Shown here: positions 15,545-23,983 of the stretch, piece by piece | How the letters are laid out: every line of letters starts with the position of its first letter | Numbering within the stretch: position 1 is the stretch's first letter | Assembly: GCA_900551235.1 (NCBI GenBank) | Contig: URUU01000021.1 | Location: 1 to 35,834, forward strand | DNA length: 35,834 nt | Source of the DNA: an uncultured Lachnospiraceae bacterium | Lineage (GTDB): Bacteria; Bacillota; Clostridia; Lachnospirales; Lachnospiraceae | Direction of reading: 5' to 3' | Translations under genes and position numbers: made by a program | The notes under the pieces: model-generated | The model's input: the letters and a program-made list of their open reading frames with translations, nothing else | Databases searched by the model: none | What the model was told of the DNA's origin: nothing

Positions 15545-15573
15545 TTTCTTTTTAGAAGGAGATATGCTATACT
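15545..15573 (+). promoter_or_regulatory. Promoter of the pab operon (extended -10)
   Basis: TGCTATACT gives an extended -10 (TATACT at 15568-15573); the -35 TTTCTT is weak. The leader of about 70 nt can form CTGC/GCAG and GACCT/AGGTC pairings near the ribosome-binding site. It does not match the folate (THF) riboswitch patterns I know. Confidence 0.5.
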
Positions 15574-15647
15574 GAACGGAAAAAAGCGAGTTACGGACCT
15601 CTCCTTTTCGGCGGGGATAACGACTGCGCGGAAAGCAGGTAAGGTCT

Positions 15648-16247
15648 ATGTACTTAATGATTGATAATTATGATTCTTTTGTATACAATCTCAGAGCCTA
15701 TTTTGAAGAAGCGGGACATGAGATTCTTGTTGTGGAAAACGACGGCATCACGATCCGTCAGATCCGTCAGGTGAAGCCGGAGGGGATCATCATTTCTCCG
15801 GGACCGAAAACTCCGGCAGATGCAGGTATTTCGGCGGAAGTGATCCGTGAATTTACAGGTGAGATTCCGATTCTTGGTGTCTGCCTCGGACATCAGACGA
15901 TCGGTTATGTGGCAGGGGCGCTCGTTCGCAAAGGGATGCGCCCGATGCACGGCAAATTAAGCCCGCTGACGCACTCAGGCGAGGGTCTTTTTCAGGGACT
16001 GCCGCAGGATTTCCTGGTGACGAGATATCATTCACTGGTGATCGATGAGGCAACGCTGCCGCAGGAGTATCAGGTGGATGCAAGGACAGATGATCAGGCT
16101 GTGATGGCGATTTCGCACTGCACGTATCCGGTCTACGGTGTGCAGTTTCATCCGGAGGCAGTGCTGACACAGTACGGCCACGAACTTCTGGAGAATTTCC
16201 ACTGTATCTGCCAGCAGTGGAAGCAGGAGGTGGCATCTTATGCATAA
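15648..16247 (+). CDS. pabA: Aminodeoxychorismate synthase, glutamine amidotransferase component
   Basis: This 199-residue class-I glutamine amidotransferase supplies ammonia to PabB. The N terminus MYLMIDNYDSFVYNL is typical of PabA/TrpG. The nucleophile C79 is in LGVCLGHQTIG, and the His-Glu of the triad lie in VQFHPEAVL. The family cannot by itself be told from TrpG. The partner gene has the PabB-type lysine and pabC is in the operon, so folate (p-aminobenzoate) synthesis is the likely role. The stop overlaps the pabB start by 8 nt. Confidence 0.9.
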   Translation: MYLMIDNYDSFVYNLRAYFEEAGHEILVVENDGITIRQIRQVKPEGIIISPGPKTPADAGISAEVIREFTGEIPILGVCLGHQTIGYVAGALVRKGMRPMHGKLSPLTHSGEGLFQGLPQDFLVTRYHSLVIDEATLPQEYQVDARTDDQAVMAISHCTYPVYGVQFHPEAVLTQYGHELLENFHCICQQWKQEVASYA

Positions 16248-17637
16248 GATCAGGGAAATCAGAGAATATCCGCCGATCCATGTTTTATTTTCCGGATGGA
16301 AGGAGGAGAAGGATATTGTTTTTCTGGATTCTTCGCTGGAAAACAGGCTTGGACGCTACTCCATCATCGGGCGCAGGCCGTATCAGAAGCTGGTGCAGAG
16401 AGAGGATGGGTTTTATGTGAACGGCGAAAAGCAGGAAGTGACCTTTGAGGATTATCTGCGCACTTATCTGAAGGAACATCCGGACAGCAATGAAAGTGAC
16501 CTGCCGATCGTTTCCGGTGCGATGGGTTATTTTTCCTATGACTATGGAAGGCAGAAAGAAAAGGTAAAGGCGAGGCATCCAAAAGAGGTGGACATGCCGG
16601 AGGTAATCCTTTGTTTTTACGACAATTTTATTATTGAGGATCATCAGGAAAAGCGTTTTTATCTTGTGGCAAACGATCAGACGGAAGAGGTGGATACGCT
16701 GCTTGATGATGTGGAAAACATGGCCGCAGAAATGTATACTCTGTGGAAAAACGGTCAGATTCCGGAAGCAAAGGACGATCACAGTGCAATAAAAGTAATG
16801 CCGAATTTCACAAAAGAAGCCTATAAACAGGCAGTGAAAGACATGATGGACTACATTGTGGAAGGCGATATTTATATTGCAAATATGACACAGCATCTTA
16901 CCGTGGAGAGCAGGCGTGCACCTTATGATGTGTTCTGTTCGCTTCGCAGGGACAATCCTTCACCGTTTGGTGGTTATTTAAACTATGAAGATCTGCAGAT
17001 TGTCAGTGCGTCTCCGGAGCGTTTTCTGCAGATGCGTGGTGGTGTTGTGGCGACCAGGCCGATCAAAGGCACCAGAAAGCGAGGAGCCACCAAAGAAGAA
17101 GATGCAGTGATGCGAAAAGAGCTGGAAGAGTCAGACAAGGATAAGAGTGAGATTCTTATGATCGTCGATCTGGAACGAAATGATCTGAACCGTGTCTGCA
17201 TACCGGGAAGCGTCAAAGTAACGGAAATGTACAGCATCGAGACGTATGCGACGGTCTTTCATCTGGTATCAGAAATACAGGGAAGGCTTGCAGAAGGCAA
17301 AAATGTCGTGGATCTTCTGGAAGCAGCTTTTCCGGGCGGCTCGATCACCGGAGCACCGAAACTGCGGGCGATGGAGATCATCGAGGAGCTGGAGCATGGC
17401 CGCCGCAATCTTTATACCGGCTCGATCGGTTACGTGACGCTTGACGGTGACTGTGATTTCAACATCGTGATCCGCACAGCGGTACATAAAAATGGAACAT
17501 ATTATCTCGGAGTCGGTGGCGGGATCACCTGCGAGTCTGAGACAGAGTTTGAATACGAAGAGACGCTTCAGAAGGCAAAGGCGGTTCTGCAGGCGCTGGA
17601 AGGGAGAAAAGAAATTGATAAAATATCTGTTGTTTGA
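16240..17637 (+). CDS. pabB: Aminodeoxychorismate synthase component I
   Basis: This 465-residue chorismate-binding enzyme makes 4-amino-4-deoxychorismate from chorismate and ammonia. The N-terminal Anth_synt_I_N-like part precedes the chorismate-binding domain. K276 in RPIKGTRKRG is the lysine that marks PabB (anthranilate synthases have PIAGT). Further motifs are SEILMIVDLERNDLNRV, FPGGSITGAPKLRAMEII and LGVGGGITCES. It overlaps pabA at its start and the HAD gene at its end, so coupling is tight. Confidence 0.93.
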   Translation: MHKIREIREYPPIHVLFSGWKEEKDIVFLDSSLENRLGRYSIIGRRPYQKLVQREDGFYVNGEKQEVTFEDYLRTYLKEHPDSNESDLPIVSGAMGYFSYDYGRQKEKVKARHPKEVDMPEVILCFYDNFIIEDHQEKRFYLVANDQTEEVDTLLDDVENMAAEMYTLWKNGQIPEAKDDHSAIKVMPNFTKEAYKQAVKDMMDYIVEGDIYIANMTQHLTVESRRAPYDVFCSLRRDNPSPFGGYLNYEDLQIVSASPERFLQMRGGVVATRPIKGTRKRGATKEEDAVMRKELEESDKDKSEILMIVDLERNDLNRVCIPGSVKVTEMYSIETYATVFHLVSEIQGRLAEGKNVVDLLEAAFPGGSITGAPKLRAMEIIEELEHGRRNLYTGSIGYVTLDGDCDFNIVIRTAVHKNGTYYLGVGGGITCESETEFEYEETLQKAKAVLQALEGRKEIDKISVV

Positions 17638-18262
17638 TCTGGACGGAACGATCACGGATTCTGCGGACGGAATCACAGCTTCCGTTTCCTATGCACTGGA
17701 ACATATGGGGATTTCCGAAGAAAAGAGTAATCTTTATCGTTTTGTAGGACCGCCTCTTGTGGATTCTTTCAGGGAATTTTACGGGTTTGGTGAAAAAGAG
17801 GCGCAGGAAGGCGTGCGTCTTTACCGTGAATACTATGCCGCGAAAGGCATTTTCGAAAACAAAGTTTATCCGGGAATTCCACATTTGTTGAAAAAATGCA
17901 GAGAACAGGGAAAAAAAGTGATTCTGGCGACATCAAAGCCAGAGGTCTATGCAAAACAGATCCTGGAACATTTCAAACTGGCAGAGTATTTTGATGATAT
18001 TCAGGGAAGCTCCATGGACGGCAGCAAAATACAGAAAGAAGATGTGATACAGTCTGCTCTTTTGGACAATGGGATCACCGATATGCAGGAAGTACTGATG
18101 ATCGGAGACCGCAAACATGATGTGATCGGTTCAGGCAAATTTGGGATTTCCTGCGTCGGTGTGCTCTATGGATATGGCAGCAGGGAAGAACTGGAGATGT
18201 GCGGTGCAAAATGGATCACAGATACGGTAGAAGATCTCGAAGCATTTCTGGATCGTATCTGA
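17615..18262 (+). CDS. HAD-IA family phosphatase (Gph/PpaX-like) within the pab operon
   Basis: The protein is 215 residues if it starts at TTG 17615 (MIKYLLFDLDGTITDS). No ATG lies near the conserved N terminus, and GGGAG is 8 nt upstream of the TTG, so a non-ATG start is well supported. Motif I is FDLDGTITDS, motif II is in ILATSKPE, and motifs III/IV are in MIGDRKHDVIGS, with an alpha-helical C1 cap between. It resembles phosphoglycolate phosphatases. It overlaps pabB by 23 nt and lies 12 nt before pabC. A role in folate synthesis, such as removing phosphate from a pterin intermediate, is possible but is inference from position only. Confidence 0.87.
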   Translation: MIKYLLFDLDGTITDSADGITASVSYALEHMGISEEKSNLYRFVGPPLVDSFREFYGFGEKEAQEGVRLYREYYAAKGIFENKVYPGIPHLLKKCREQGKKVILATSKPEVYAKQILEHFKLAEYFDDIQGSSMDGSKIQKEDVIQSALLDNGITDMQEVLMIGDRKHDVIGSGKFGISCVGVLYGYGSREELEMCGAKWITDTVEDLEAFLDRI

Positions 18263-18274
18263 AAGGGGCAGAAA

Positions 18275-19054
18275 ATGCAAAACAAAACAGAAGAAAAGAA
18301 AAGCAGCACCGCAACAGTTCTGGCAGATGACGGATTCTATTTTGGAATCGGAGCGTTTGAGACGATCGCAGTAGAAGATGGTGTGCCGCAGCTTCTTGAA
18401 TGGCATCTGGAGCGGCTGCGTAAAAGTCTGGCTTTTTTTGGAATAGATCAGAACGTGAAGGAGCAGGAAGTACTGACATATCTGAATATCTGTCCGCAGT
18501 CAGAAGAAAAGCAGCACGGGGCACTTAAGATCACGGTGACAGCAGAAAACAAACTATTTGGTCTGCGGAAAAATACCTATACGAAAGAACAGTATCAGAA
18601 GGGATTTCGGCTGGGGATTTCTGAAATCCGAAGAAATGAGACTTCGCCGATCACGTATCATAAGACGCTTGGGATTGCAGACAATATCATGGAAAAGCGA
18701 AATGCCAGGAAAAGCGGACTGGATGAAAAGATTTTTCTTAATCAGAAAGGGCAGATCAGCGAGGGCTGCACGACAAACATTTTTTTTATACAGGGAAACA
18801 GACTGGTCACACCGCCTGTCAGCAGTGGGATGCTGCCTGGAGTGATGCGAAGATATATCATAGAAGAAGCCGGAAGAAGGGGAGTACTTCTGGAAGAAAA
18901 GGAATTGTATCCGGAAGAGACAGATCAGTTTGACGGATGTTTTGTGACGAACTCGCTGCTTGGTGTGATGCCGGCAGCAAGTTTTGAAGAACAAAAATTT
19001 GATACAGCGAAAGTGTTGCGGTTTATGGAAAAATTCCATTATAAATTGCAGTGA
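18275..19054 (+). CDS. pabC: 4-amino-4-deoxychorismate lyase (aminotransferase class IV)
   Basis: This 259-residue fold-type IV PLP enzyme has DDGFYFGIGAFETI near the N terminus. The PLP lysine K130 is in TYHKTLG, and the signature EGCTTNIFFIQGN (with LVTPPVSSGMLPGVMR) follows. In this operon it most likely splits aminodeoxychorismate into p-aminobenzoate and pyruvate. Branched-chain or D-amino-acid aminotransferases share the fold, but pabA and pabB next to it make PabC the better call. GAAAGGGG precedes the ATG. Confidence 0.88.
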   Translation: MQNKTEEKKSSTATVLADDGFYFGIGAFETIAVEDGVPQLLEWHLERLRKSLAFFGIDQNVKEQEVLTYLNICPQSEEKQHGALKITVTAENKLFGLRKNTYTKEQYQKGFRLGISEIRRNETSPITYHKTLGIADNIMEKRNARKSGLDEKIFLNQKGQISEGCTTNIFFIQGNRLVTPPVSSGMLPGVMRRYIIEEAGRRGVLLEEKELYPEETDQFDGCFVTNSLLGVMPAASFEEQKFDTAKVLRFMEKFHYKLQ

Positions 19055-19150
19055 TGAAAGAAGGAAAAGGTTTACACAATATTTGTAGCAAAGAAAGAGA
19101 ATGAAGCGTTATATTAATAAGAGGCAGCGTGGGCTGCAAGGGGAGAAAAA

Positions 19151-19696
19151 ATGTTACTACTGATAAGCGGGTTTGGTGATGAAACCAGAAAGCTGGAATT
19201 TGAGCAGATTTATGAGCAGAATTACCGCACGATGTATTATGTAGCTCTTAAAATTTTAAAGAACAAAGAAGAGGCAGAGGATGCTGTTCACAGTGCATTT
19301 GTAAAGCTGGCAGAGAAGTATGATACTTACCGGCATCTGACACCGCAGGAGATGACAAGTCTGTGCGTGATCATCGTGAAGAACAAATGTCTGGATATGC
19401 TCCGTGTATCCAAAAGCGGGATCCAGTCAGAGCTTGAGAAAGTGGACTATGCACTTCATGATGAGAAGGATCAGCCACTGGAAAATGTGATAAAGGAAGA
19501 GGGAGAAAATGAGCTTTTGGAGGCAATGAAGGTTCTGCCGGAGAAGCTGCGCCTGGTTCTGGAACTTCGCTATTTCCATGAATACAGCAACAGTGAGATC
19601 GCTCAGATTCTTGATATCAGCAAAAAGAACGTAGAGATTCGCCTGTATCGTGCTAAAAAGAAAATGAAGGAGGTGCTGCAAAATGAAAGAGGGTGA
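19151..19696 (+). CDS. ECF-type RNA polymerase sigma factor (module 1)
   Basis: This 181-residue sigma-70 family protein has region 2 (FEQIYEQNYRTMYYVALKIL ... EEAEDAVHSAFVKLAEKY) and region 4 (LPEKLRLVLELRYFHEYSNSEIAQILDISKKNVEIRLYRAKKKM) and lacks regions 1 and 3. This is the ECF layout. The next gene overlaps its end by 14 nt and encodes a membrane protein with a cytoplasmic N-terminus, the usual position of its anti-sigma factor. AAGGGGAG precedes the ATG. The 96-bp gap upstream has a TATATT but no clear -35. Confidence 0.9.
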   Translation: MLLLISGFGDETRKLEFEQIYEQNYRTMYYVALKILKNKEEAEDAVHSAFVKLAEKYDTYRHLTPQEMTSLCVIIVKNKCLDMLRVSKSGIQSELEKVDYALHDEKDQPLENVIKEEGENELLEAMKVLPEKLRLVLELRYFHEYSNSEIAQILDISKKNVEIRLYRAKKKMKEVLQNERG

Positions 19697-20897
19697 CAGA
19701 AAATTTGAGAAATTGTTAAAAGAGGCAGTTTGCAGCTACCACAAAGAGAAGATGGATGACCTGCCTTCAGAAGAAGAGCTGCAGGATATTCAACTGTCAG
19801 ATGATTTTTACCGGAAAATAGACGGACTTTTGAAAAAGCAGAAGCACAGATGGAGGTATCGCTTTGTGCGCTATGGAGCAGTTGCCGCCTGTCTTCTGCT
19901 GTTTATGTCTGGCACGGTCGGAGCGGCGGCCTATGCATTGCTGGGAGCAGAAAATTTCAAGACTTTTTTCCGGAAAAATGCCAGAGAATCTAATATAGAA
20001 GACAGTGCAGTGATGAATCTTGAGCAGCTGACAGACATGGCGGTGACGACAGTGGGAACTGTTTACGAGGATGACAGTATCCGCCTGGATCTCAAAGGGC
20101 TGATCAAGAGCGGAAACCGTTTTTCGATGATTGTAGAAGGCACGTTAAAGCAAGAGGATCAGATCGTGGCAGCAGATGGACCACAGGAAGTGCATCAGTA
20201 TGGTTTTCTGGATACGGAGATCAATGCAGACCAGGATCTCACGGCGAGCAGCACTTATTATTTCCGCGAAGACGATAAGAATCTGAAGGCAAATCAGTTT
20301 GTCTATATGACAACGTATTCTGCGGAGACCGGATTTGACAGTGAGCAATATGAGTTTATGTTCCATGATTTTGGATATTATCAGGAAGATGAGATGGACG
20401 AAGAGGCAAAAGAAGAAACAGCAGAAGACAGTACATCAGCCATCAGCAGCATGGAAGATGGCGGCATACTGGAAACTCCGGTTGCCACATGTTCCGGTAT
20501 CTGGAGGTTTACCGTGGACATGGATCAGGCAGAAGATATTTCTTACAGGCAGACATATCACAAAACGATTTCAGAGGGAGAACAGCAGATCAGCATAGAC
20601 AGTATGGTGCTCTCTCCGATGGGATGTTCCGTGTACATGACGCTACCGGAAGAACAGAAAGATTCCGGCAAATATTTTGACAACGTACATATCCGCCTGA
20701 AAAACGGCAGTCTGTTATCTGAAGAGTGCTATGAGATGGGGATTACAGACTGTGAACTTTCCGGTGATGAGGAAATGCAGAACGATACAGAAGTTTCCAG
20801 AGAGTTTGATTTTGAGTTCCGTGTGCCGATCGATATCCGGCAGGTAAAAGCGATTGAGATTTTCGGTGAATCCATAGAAGTTGATCCAGAAAAATAA
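19683..20897 (+). CDS. Membrane anti-sigma factor-like protein (DUF4179-type)
   Basis: The 404-residue protein has a charged cytoplasmic segment (about 1-60), one transmembrane helix (about 65-88, VAACLLLFMSGTVGAAAYALL) and a large outside domain. The outside part carries an acidic low-complexity stretch at about 237-262 (EDEMDEEAKEETAEDS). The arrangement after an ECF sigma gene and the domain order point to an anti-sigma factor that releases its sigma on an envelope signal. The signal is unknown. I see no zinc-binding HxxxCxxC motif, so it is not a classical ZAS protein. Confidence 0.72.
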   Translation: MKEGDRKFEKLLKEAVCSYHKEKMDDLPSEEELQDIQLSDDFYRKIDGLLKKQKHRWRYRFVRYGAVAACLLLFMSGTVGAAAYALLGAENFKTFFRKNARESNIEDSAVMNLEQLTDMAVTTVGTVYEDDSIRLDLKGLIKSGNRFSMIVEGTLKQEDQIVAADGPQEVHQYGFLDTEINADQDLTASSTYYFREDDKNLKANQFVYMTTYSAETGFDSEQYEFMFHDFGYYQEDEMDEEAKEETAEDSTSAISSMEDGGILETPVATCSGIWRFTVDMDQAEDISYRQTYHKTISEGEQQISIDSMVLSPMGCSVYMTLPEEQKDSGKYFDNVHIRLKNGSLLSEECYEMGITDCELSGDEEMQNDTEVSREFDFEFRVPIDIRQVKAIEIFGESIEVDPEK

Positions 20898-20967
20898 GAT
20901 GCTGCAGGGTCAAAAGATGAATAAAGAAAAGTGACAGACCGTATACTGTTAAAAACAGCGGGGAGGT

Positions 20968-21390
20968 TTGAAGACGATCCGGGCAGAAAAATGGCTGACA
21001 TGGATTTCTGCTATCGTTTTGCTGAGTCTGTGTCTTGTGGGATGTTCTCTGACAGATGGAGAGCAAAAGCGTGTTGCAGTGGAGTTTCAGGTAGTTCCTT
21101 TTGATGAGGCTCCACAGAAACTGCAGGAGATTGTGGAAAACCATAAAAAAGAAGAAATCAAGATGACCTGGGAAGGGGAAGAAGGGCTGTATCTGATCCG
21201 CGGTTATGGAGAACAGCCGACTGGCGGCTATAGTATCAGTGCGGATGCGGTAGAACTGTCGGAAGACGGACTTCATGTGACGACTACACTGATACCGCCG
21301 CCGCAGGTACCTGCTGCCAGGGAAGCTTCTTATCCGTGTATCATTCTTTTTGTGGAAAATACGGGGCAGGAAGTTACCTTTGAATCATGA
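20968..21390 (+). CDS. PrcB-like lipoprotein
   Basis: This 140-residue protein has a lipoprotein signal (KTIRAEKWLTWISAIVLLSL then CLVGC) and a PrcB C-terminal-type domain: GYGEQPTGGYSISADAVEL, followed by TTLIPPPQVPAAREASYP. Related proteins accompany secreted proteases or appear alone on the cell surface. No ATG is in frame; TTG at 20968 is the only usual start after the upstream stop. Its GGGGAGG site is just 1 nt away, an unusually short spacing, and ATC at 20977 would be spaced better. The next gene starts after a hairpin 23 nt downstream. Confidence 0.75.
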   Translation: MKTIRAEKWLTWISAIVLLSLCLVGCSLTDGEQKRVAVEFQVVPFDEAPQKLQEIVENHKKEEIKMTWEGEEGLYLIRGYGEQPTGGYSISADAVELSEDGLHVTTTLIPPPQVPAAREASYPCIILFVENTGQEVTFES

Positions 21391-21412
21391 CAGGAAAAGC
21401 AAGGTCTAAGAA

Positions 21413-21461
21413 AAATCCCTTTTGCATACATTGATTTGAGATGATGCGAAAGGGGTTTTTT
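21413..21461 (+). terminator. Terminator hairpin that contains the sipL ribosome-binding site
   Basis: AAATCCCTTTTGCAT (21413-21427) pairs with ATGCGAAAGGGGTTT (21444-21458), and the T-run 21456-21461 directly precedes the sipL ATG. The ribosome-binding site AAAGGGG (21449-21455) lies in the 3' arm. Transcripts from upstream would terminate or have this site hidden. Confidence 0.8.
21425..21432 (+). promoter_or_regulatory. Sigma-E-like -10 element (CATACATT) for sipL
   Basis: CATACATT matches the mother-cell sigma-E -10 consensus CATACAnT. It overlaps the end of the hairpin's 5' arm and its loop. A start site about 8 nt later (near 21440) would leave out the 5' arm and free the ribosome-binding site. 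The -35 region (around GGTCTAA) is only a weak match. Confidence 0.5.
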
Positions 21462-23021
21462 ATGGATATATTGAAGAAAAACATACGCATGAGCAGCAGA
21501 AAAAGTCAGGCAATGAACCAGATTACCCTGGAAGAAGATATGAATGTGCCGGACAGCAAGGCAGATGCGGCGGGAATTATCCAACAGCGCGGAAGAATCA
21601 AAGTGGAAGAAAGTAAAATCCTGGAAAATCAGATCCTGACAACCGGATATCTGGAAGTATGGATTCTTTATCTGTCGGACAGTGAAAATCATCAGGTTCA
21701 CAGACTTCAGGCGAGACTTCCTTTTACGGAAAAACTGAATCTGGAAGGGGCAAAACCAGGTGACAACATTAGTTTGAAGTGGGAAATCGAAGATATTCGG
21801 GTACAGCTTATCAATTCCAGAAAGATCAGTATTCAGGCACTTGTGACTTTTAAGGCAGCGGTGGAAGAACTTTATGACGCACAGGCAGCTGTGGAAATCA
21901 AAGAATTTCCGAATATCAGTGTAAAAACAAAAGAAATCCATCCGCTTTCCATGCAGGTGCAGAAAAAAGATATTTTCCGAATCAAAGACGAGATCAGTCT
22001 GGCATCCAACAAACCTAATATCGGTGAAGTATTGTGGGAAAGCATACAGCTTCGCTCCTGGGATGTACGGGTGCAGGATGGAAGTCTTTCCATCAAAGGG
22101 GAATTGTTTGTATTTGTGCTTTATGCAGCAGATGATGAAGAAGGGACGAGGCAGTGGATTGAATCGGTTGTTCCATTTCAGGGAGAAACAGAATGTGCCG
22201 GATGCAGACCGGAAATGATACCGGATATCGAAGCAGTGCTGGCAGAGAGTACGCTGGAAGTGCGTCCGGACTATGACGGTGAAGAAAGAATCTTACAACT
22301 GGATGCAGTGCTGGAACTTGATATCCGAATCTATGAAGAGGATGCAGTACGGATACTGGAAGATGTTTATACACCATCGAAAGATCTGGTTCCGGTTTTT
22401 CAGGAGGAAACTTACGAGAGTCTGCTGATCCGCAATTATGCAAAGAGCAGGGTTTCAGACCGAATTCATATTTCCGGAACAGCGCCGAAGCTTTTGCAGA
22501 TCTGCCATTGCAGCGGAGAAGTGAAAGTGGATGAAATCATAAAAACAGAACAGGGAATCCGGATGGAGGGTGCAGTGGCGGTTTCTGTTCTATATATCAC
22601 AGCAGACGACGATCGTCCTTTTGCAGTGCTTGAAGGTGTAATTCCGTTTTCGCATGAAATGGAGGCAGAAGGGATAGCAAAGGAATGTCGCTTTCATTTG
22701 CAGCCGCAACTGGAACAGTTGACGGCATCCATGCTTGGGGGAGAAGAAGTAGAACTGAAGGGAACGATCAGCCTGAATCTGTTTGCGGTCTATATCCGGC
22801 ATCAGAACTGCATCCGTGATATCGAAGAAAAAGAACTGGATCTGAAAAAAATACAGGACAGTCCTGGGATTATATGTTATGTAGTGCAGCCGGAAGATAC
22901 GCTGTGGGATATTGCAAAAAAATATTATACAACACCGGAATACCTGAAAAAATTGAACCAGTTAAAAGAAGAAATCAGACCGGGAGAGAAACTTTTGCTG
23001 GTAAAATCTGCAGCAGTTTAA
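21462..23021 (+). CDS. sipL: SipL-like spore morphogenesis protein (DUF3794 repeats plus LysM)
   Basis: The protein is 519 residues from the ATG at 21462, which has AAAGGGG at a 6-nt spacing; a start at 21441 would be seven residues longer. Three DUF3794-type domains fill about residues 30-440: ILENQILTTGYLEVWILYL, WDVRVQDGSLSIKGELFVFVLY and IRMEGAVAVSVLYI mark their strands. A C-terminal LysM (YVVQPEDTLWDIAKKYYTTP) covers about 468-515. This is the architecture of SipL, the partner of SpoIVA that anchors the coat to the forespore in Clostridioides difficile. A sigma-E-like promoter and nearby spore genes agree. Confidence 0.85.
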   Translation: MDILKKNIRMSSRKSQAMNQITLEEDMNVPDSKADAAGIIQQRGRIKVEESKILENQILTTGYLEVWILYLSDSENHQVHRLQARLPFTEKLNLEGAKPGDNISLKWEIEDIRVQLINSRKISIQALVTFKAAVEELYDAQAAVEIKEFPNISVKTKEIHPLSMQVQKKDIFRIKDEISLASNKPNIGEVLWESIQLRSWDVRVQDGSLSIKGELFVFVLYAADDEEGTRQWIESVVPFQGETECAGCRPEMIPDIEAVLAESTLEVRPDYDGEERILQLDAVLELDIRIYEEDAVRILEDVYTPSKDLVPVFQEETYESLLIRNYAKSRVSDRIHISGTAPKLLQICHCSGEVKVDEIIKTEQGIRMEGAVAVSVLYITADDDRPFAVLEGVIPFSHEMEAEGIAKECRFHLQPQLEQLTASMLGGEEVELKGTISLNLFAVYIRHQNCIRDIEEKELDLKKIQDSPGIICYVVQPEDTLWDIAKKYYTTPEYLKKLNQLKEEIRPGEKLLLVKSAAV

Positions 23022-23029
23022 AAGCAGTA

Positions 23030-23059
23030 TTGACGGTTATGTATTTTTAGTGATACAAT
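23030..23059 (+). promoter_or_regulatory. Sigma-A promoter of ispE
   Basis: TTGACG (23030-23035), an 18-nt spacer and TACAAT (23054-23059), about 35 nt upstream of the ispE start codon. Confidence 0.7.
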
Positions 23060-23100
23060 ATAGAAAAAATTGTATACAAAATGCAAAAGACGAGGTGCAA

Positions 23101-23961
23101 ATGAGAGAGATCAAGCTGAAAGCAATGGCAAAAATCAATCTTGGACTGGATGTAGTCCGAAAAAGAGAAGATGGCTATCATGAAGTGCGTATGATCATGC
23201 AGACCATCCGCATGTATGATCAGATTATGCTTACAGAGCAAAAAGAGCCGGGGATAAAAGTGAAAACCAATGTCAGTTTCCTTCCGGTGAATGAAGACAA
23301 TCTGGTTTATAAGGCAGCAAAACTTCTGATGGATGAATTTCAGGTGACTTCCGGTGTGGAGATCGATCTGCGGAAATTTATCCCGACCGCAGCCGGGATG
23401 GGCGGTGGAAGTTCGGATGCGGCGGCTGTTCTTGTTGGTGTGAACCGTATGTTCAAGCTGGGACTTAGCAAACAGCAGCTTATGGAGCGCTCTGTGGCAA
23501 TTGGTGCGGATGTGCCGTTCTGTGTACTGCGCGGCACAGCACTCGCAGAAGGAATCGGTGAGGTTCTCACACCGCTTCCGCCGCTTCCGAAGTGCTTTGT
23601 CCTGATCGCAAAACCGCCGATCAATGTATCCACAAAGTTTGTCTACACAAACTTAAGAGCGAATGAACTTACCTGGCATCCGGATATTGACGGACAGATC
23701 CAGGCTTTGCGGGATGGAGATCTGGAAGAGGTCTGCAGGAAAATGGGAAATGTCCTGGAAAACGTTACGATTCCTGCTTACCCGATCATTTCGACGATCA
23801 AAGAGAAAATGCTGCAGTGCGGTGCGGTAAATGCCATGATGAGCGGCAGCGGTCCGACGGTGTTTGGCATTTTCAGTGAGCGGGAGCAGGCAGAAAAAGC
23901 AGCAGAGCTTCTGCGTGAGGAAGAAAAAATCAGACAGGTGTTTGTAACGACGGCCCTGTAA
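23101..23961 (+). CDS. ispE: 4-diphosphocytidyl-2-C-methyl-D-erythritol kinase
   Basis: This 286-residue GHMP kinase catalyses the fourth step of the MEP isoprenoid pathway. Motif 1 is LKAMAKINLGLDV (with the active-site lysine region), motif 2 is PTAAGMGGGSSDAAAVL (ATP-binding glycine loop) and motif 3 is MMSGSGPTVFGIF. The start at 23101 has ACGAGG upstream; the longer frame from 23050 overlaps the promoter -10 and is rejected. A GntR-family gene follows 22 nt downstream. Confidence 0.95.
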   Translation: MREIKLKAMAKINLGLDVVRKREDGYHEVRMIMQTIRMYDQIMLTEQKEPGIKVKTNVSFLPVNEDNLVYKAAKLLMDEFQVTSGVEIDLRKFIPTAAGMGGGSSDAAAVLVGVNRMFKLGLSKQQLMERSVAIGADVPFCVLRGTALAEGIGEVLTPLPPLPKCFVLIAKPPINVSTKFVYTNLRANELTWHPDIDGQIQALRDGDLEEVCRKMGNVLENVTIPAYPIISTIKEKMLQCGAVNAMMSGSGPTVFGIFSEREQAEKAAELLREEEKIRQVFVTTAL

Positions 23962-23983
23962 TCAGAAATACGGAGGAAAATAA

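Noticed and set aside
15574..15647. Folate (THF) riboswitch upstream of pabA
   Set aside because: The leader is only about 70 nt and lacks the conserved THF-aptamer segments I know; only short weak pairings are seen.
15305..15664. 119-residue ORF across the cloverleaf
   Set aside because: It is made mostly of the palindromic arms and the pabA leader, lacks a ribosome-binding site and has no protein-like pattern.
15648..17637. Anthranilate synthase (trpG-trpE)
   Set aside because: The PIKGT lysine of PabB is present in place of PIAGT, and pabC is in the operon.
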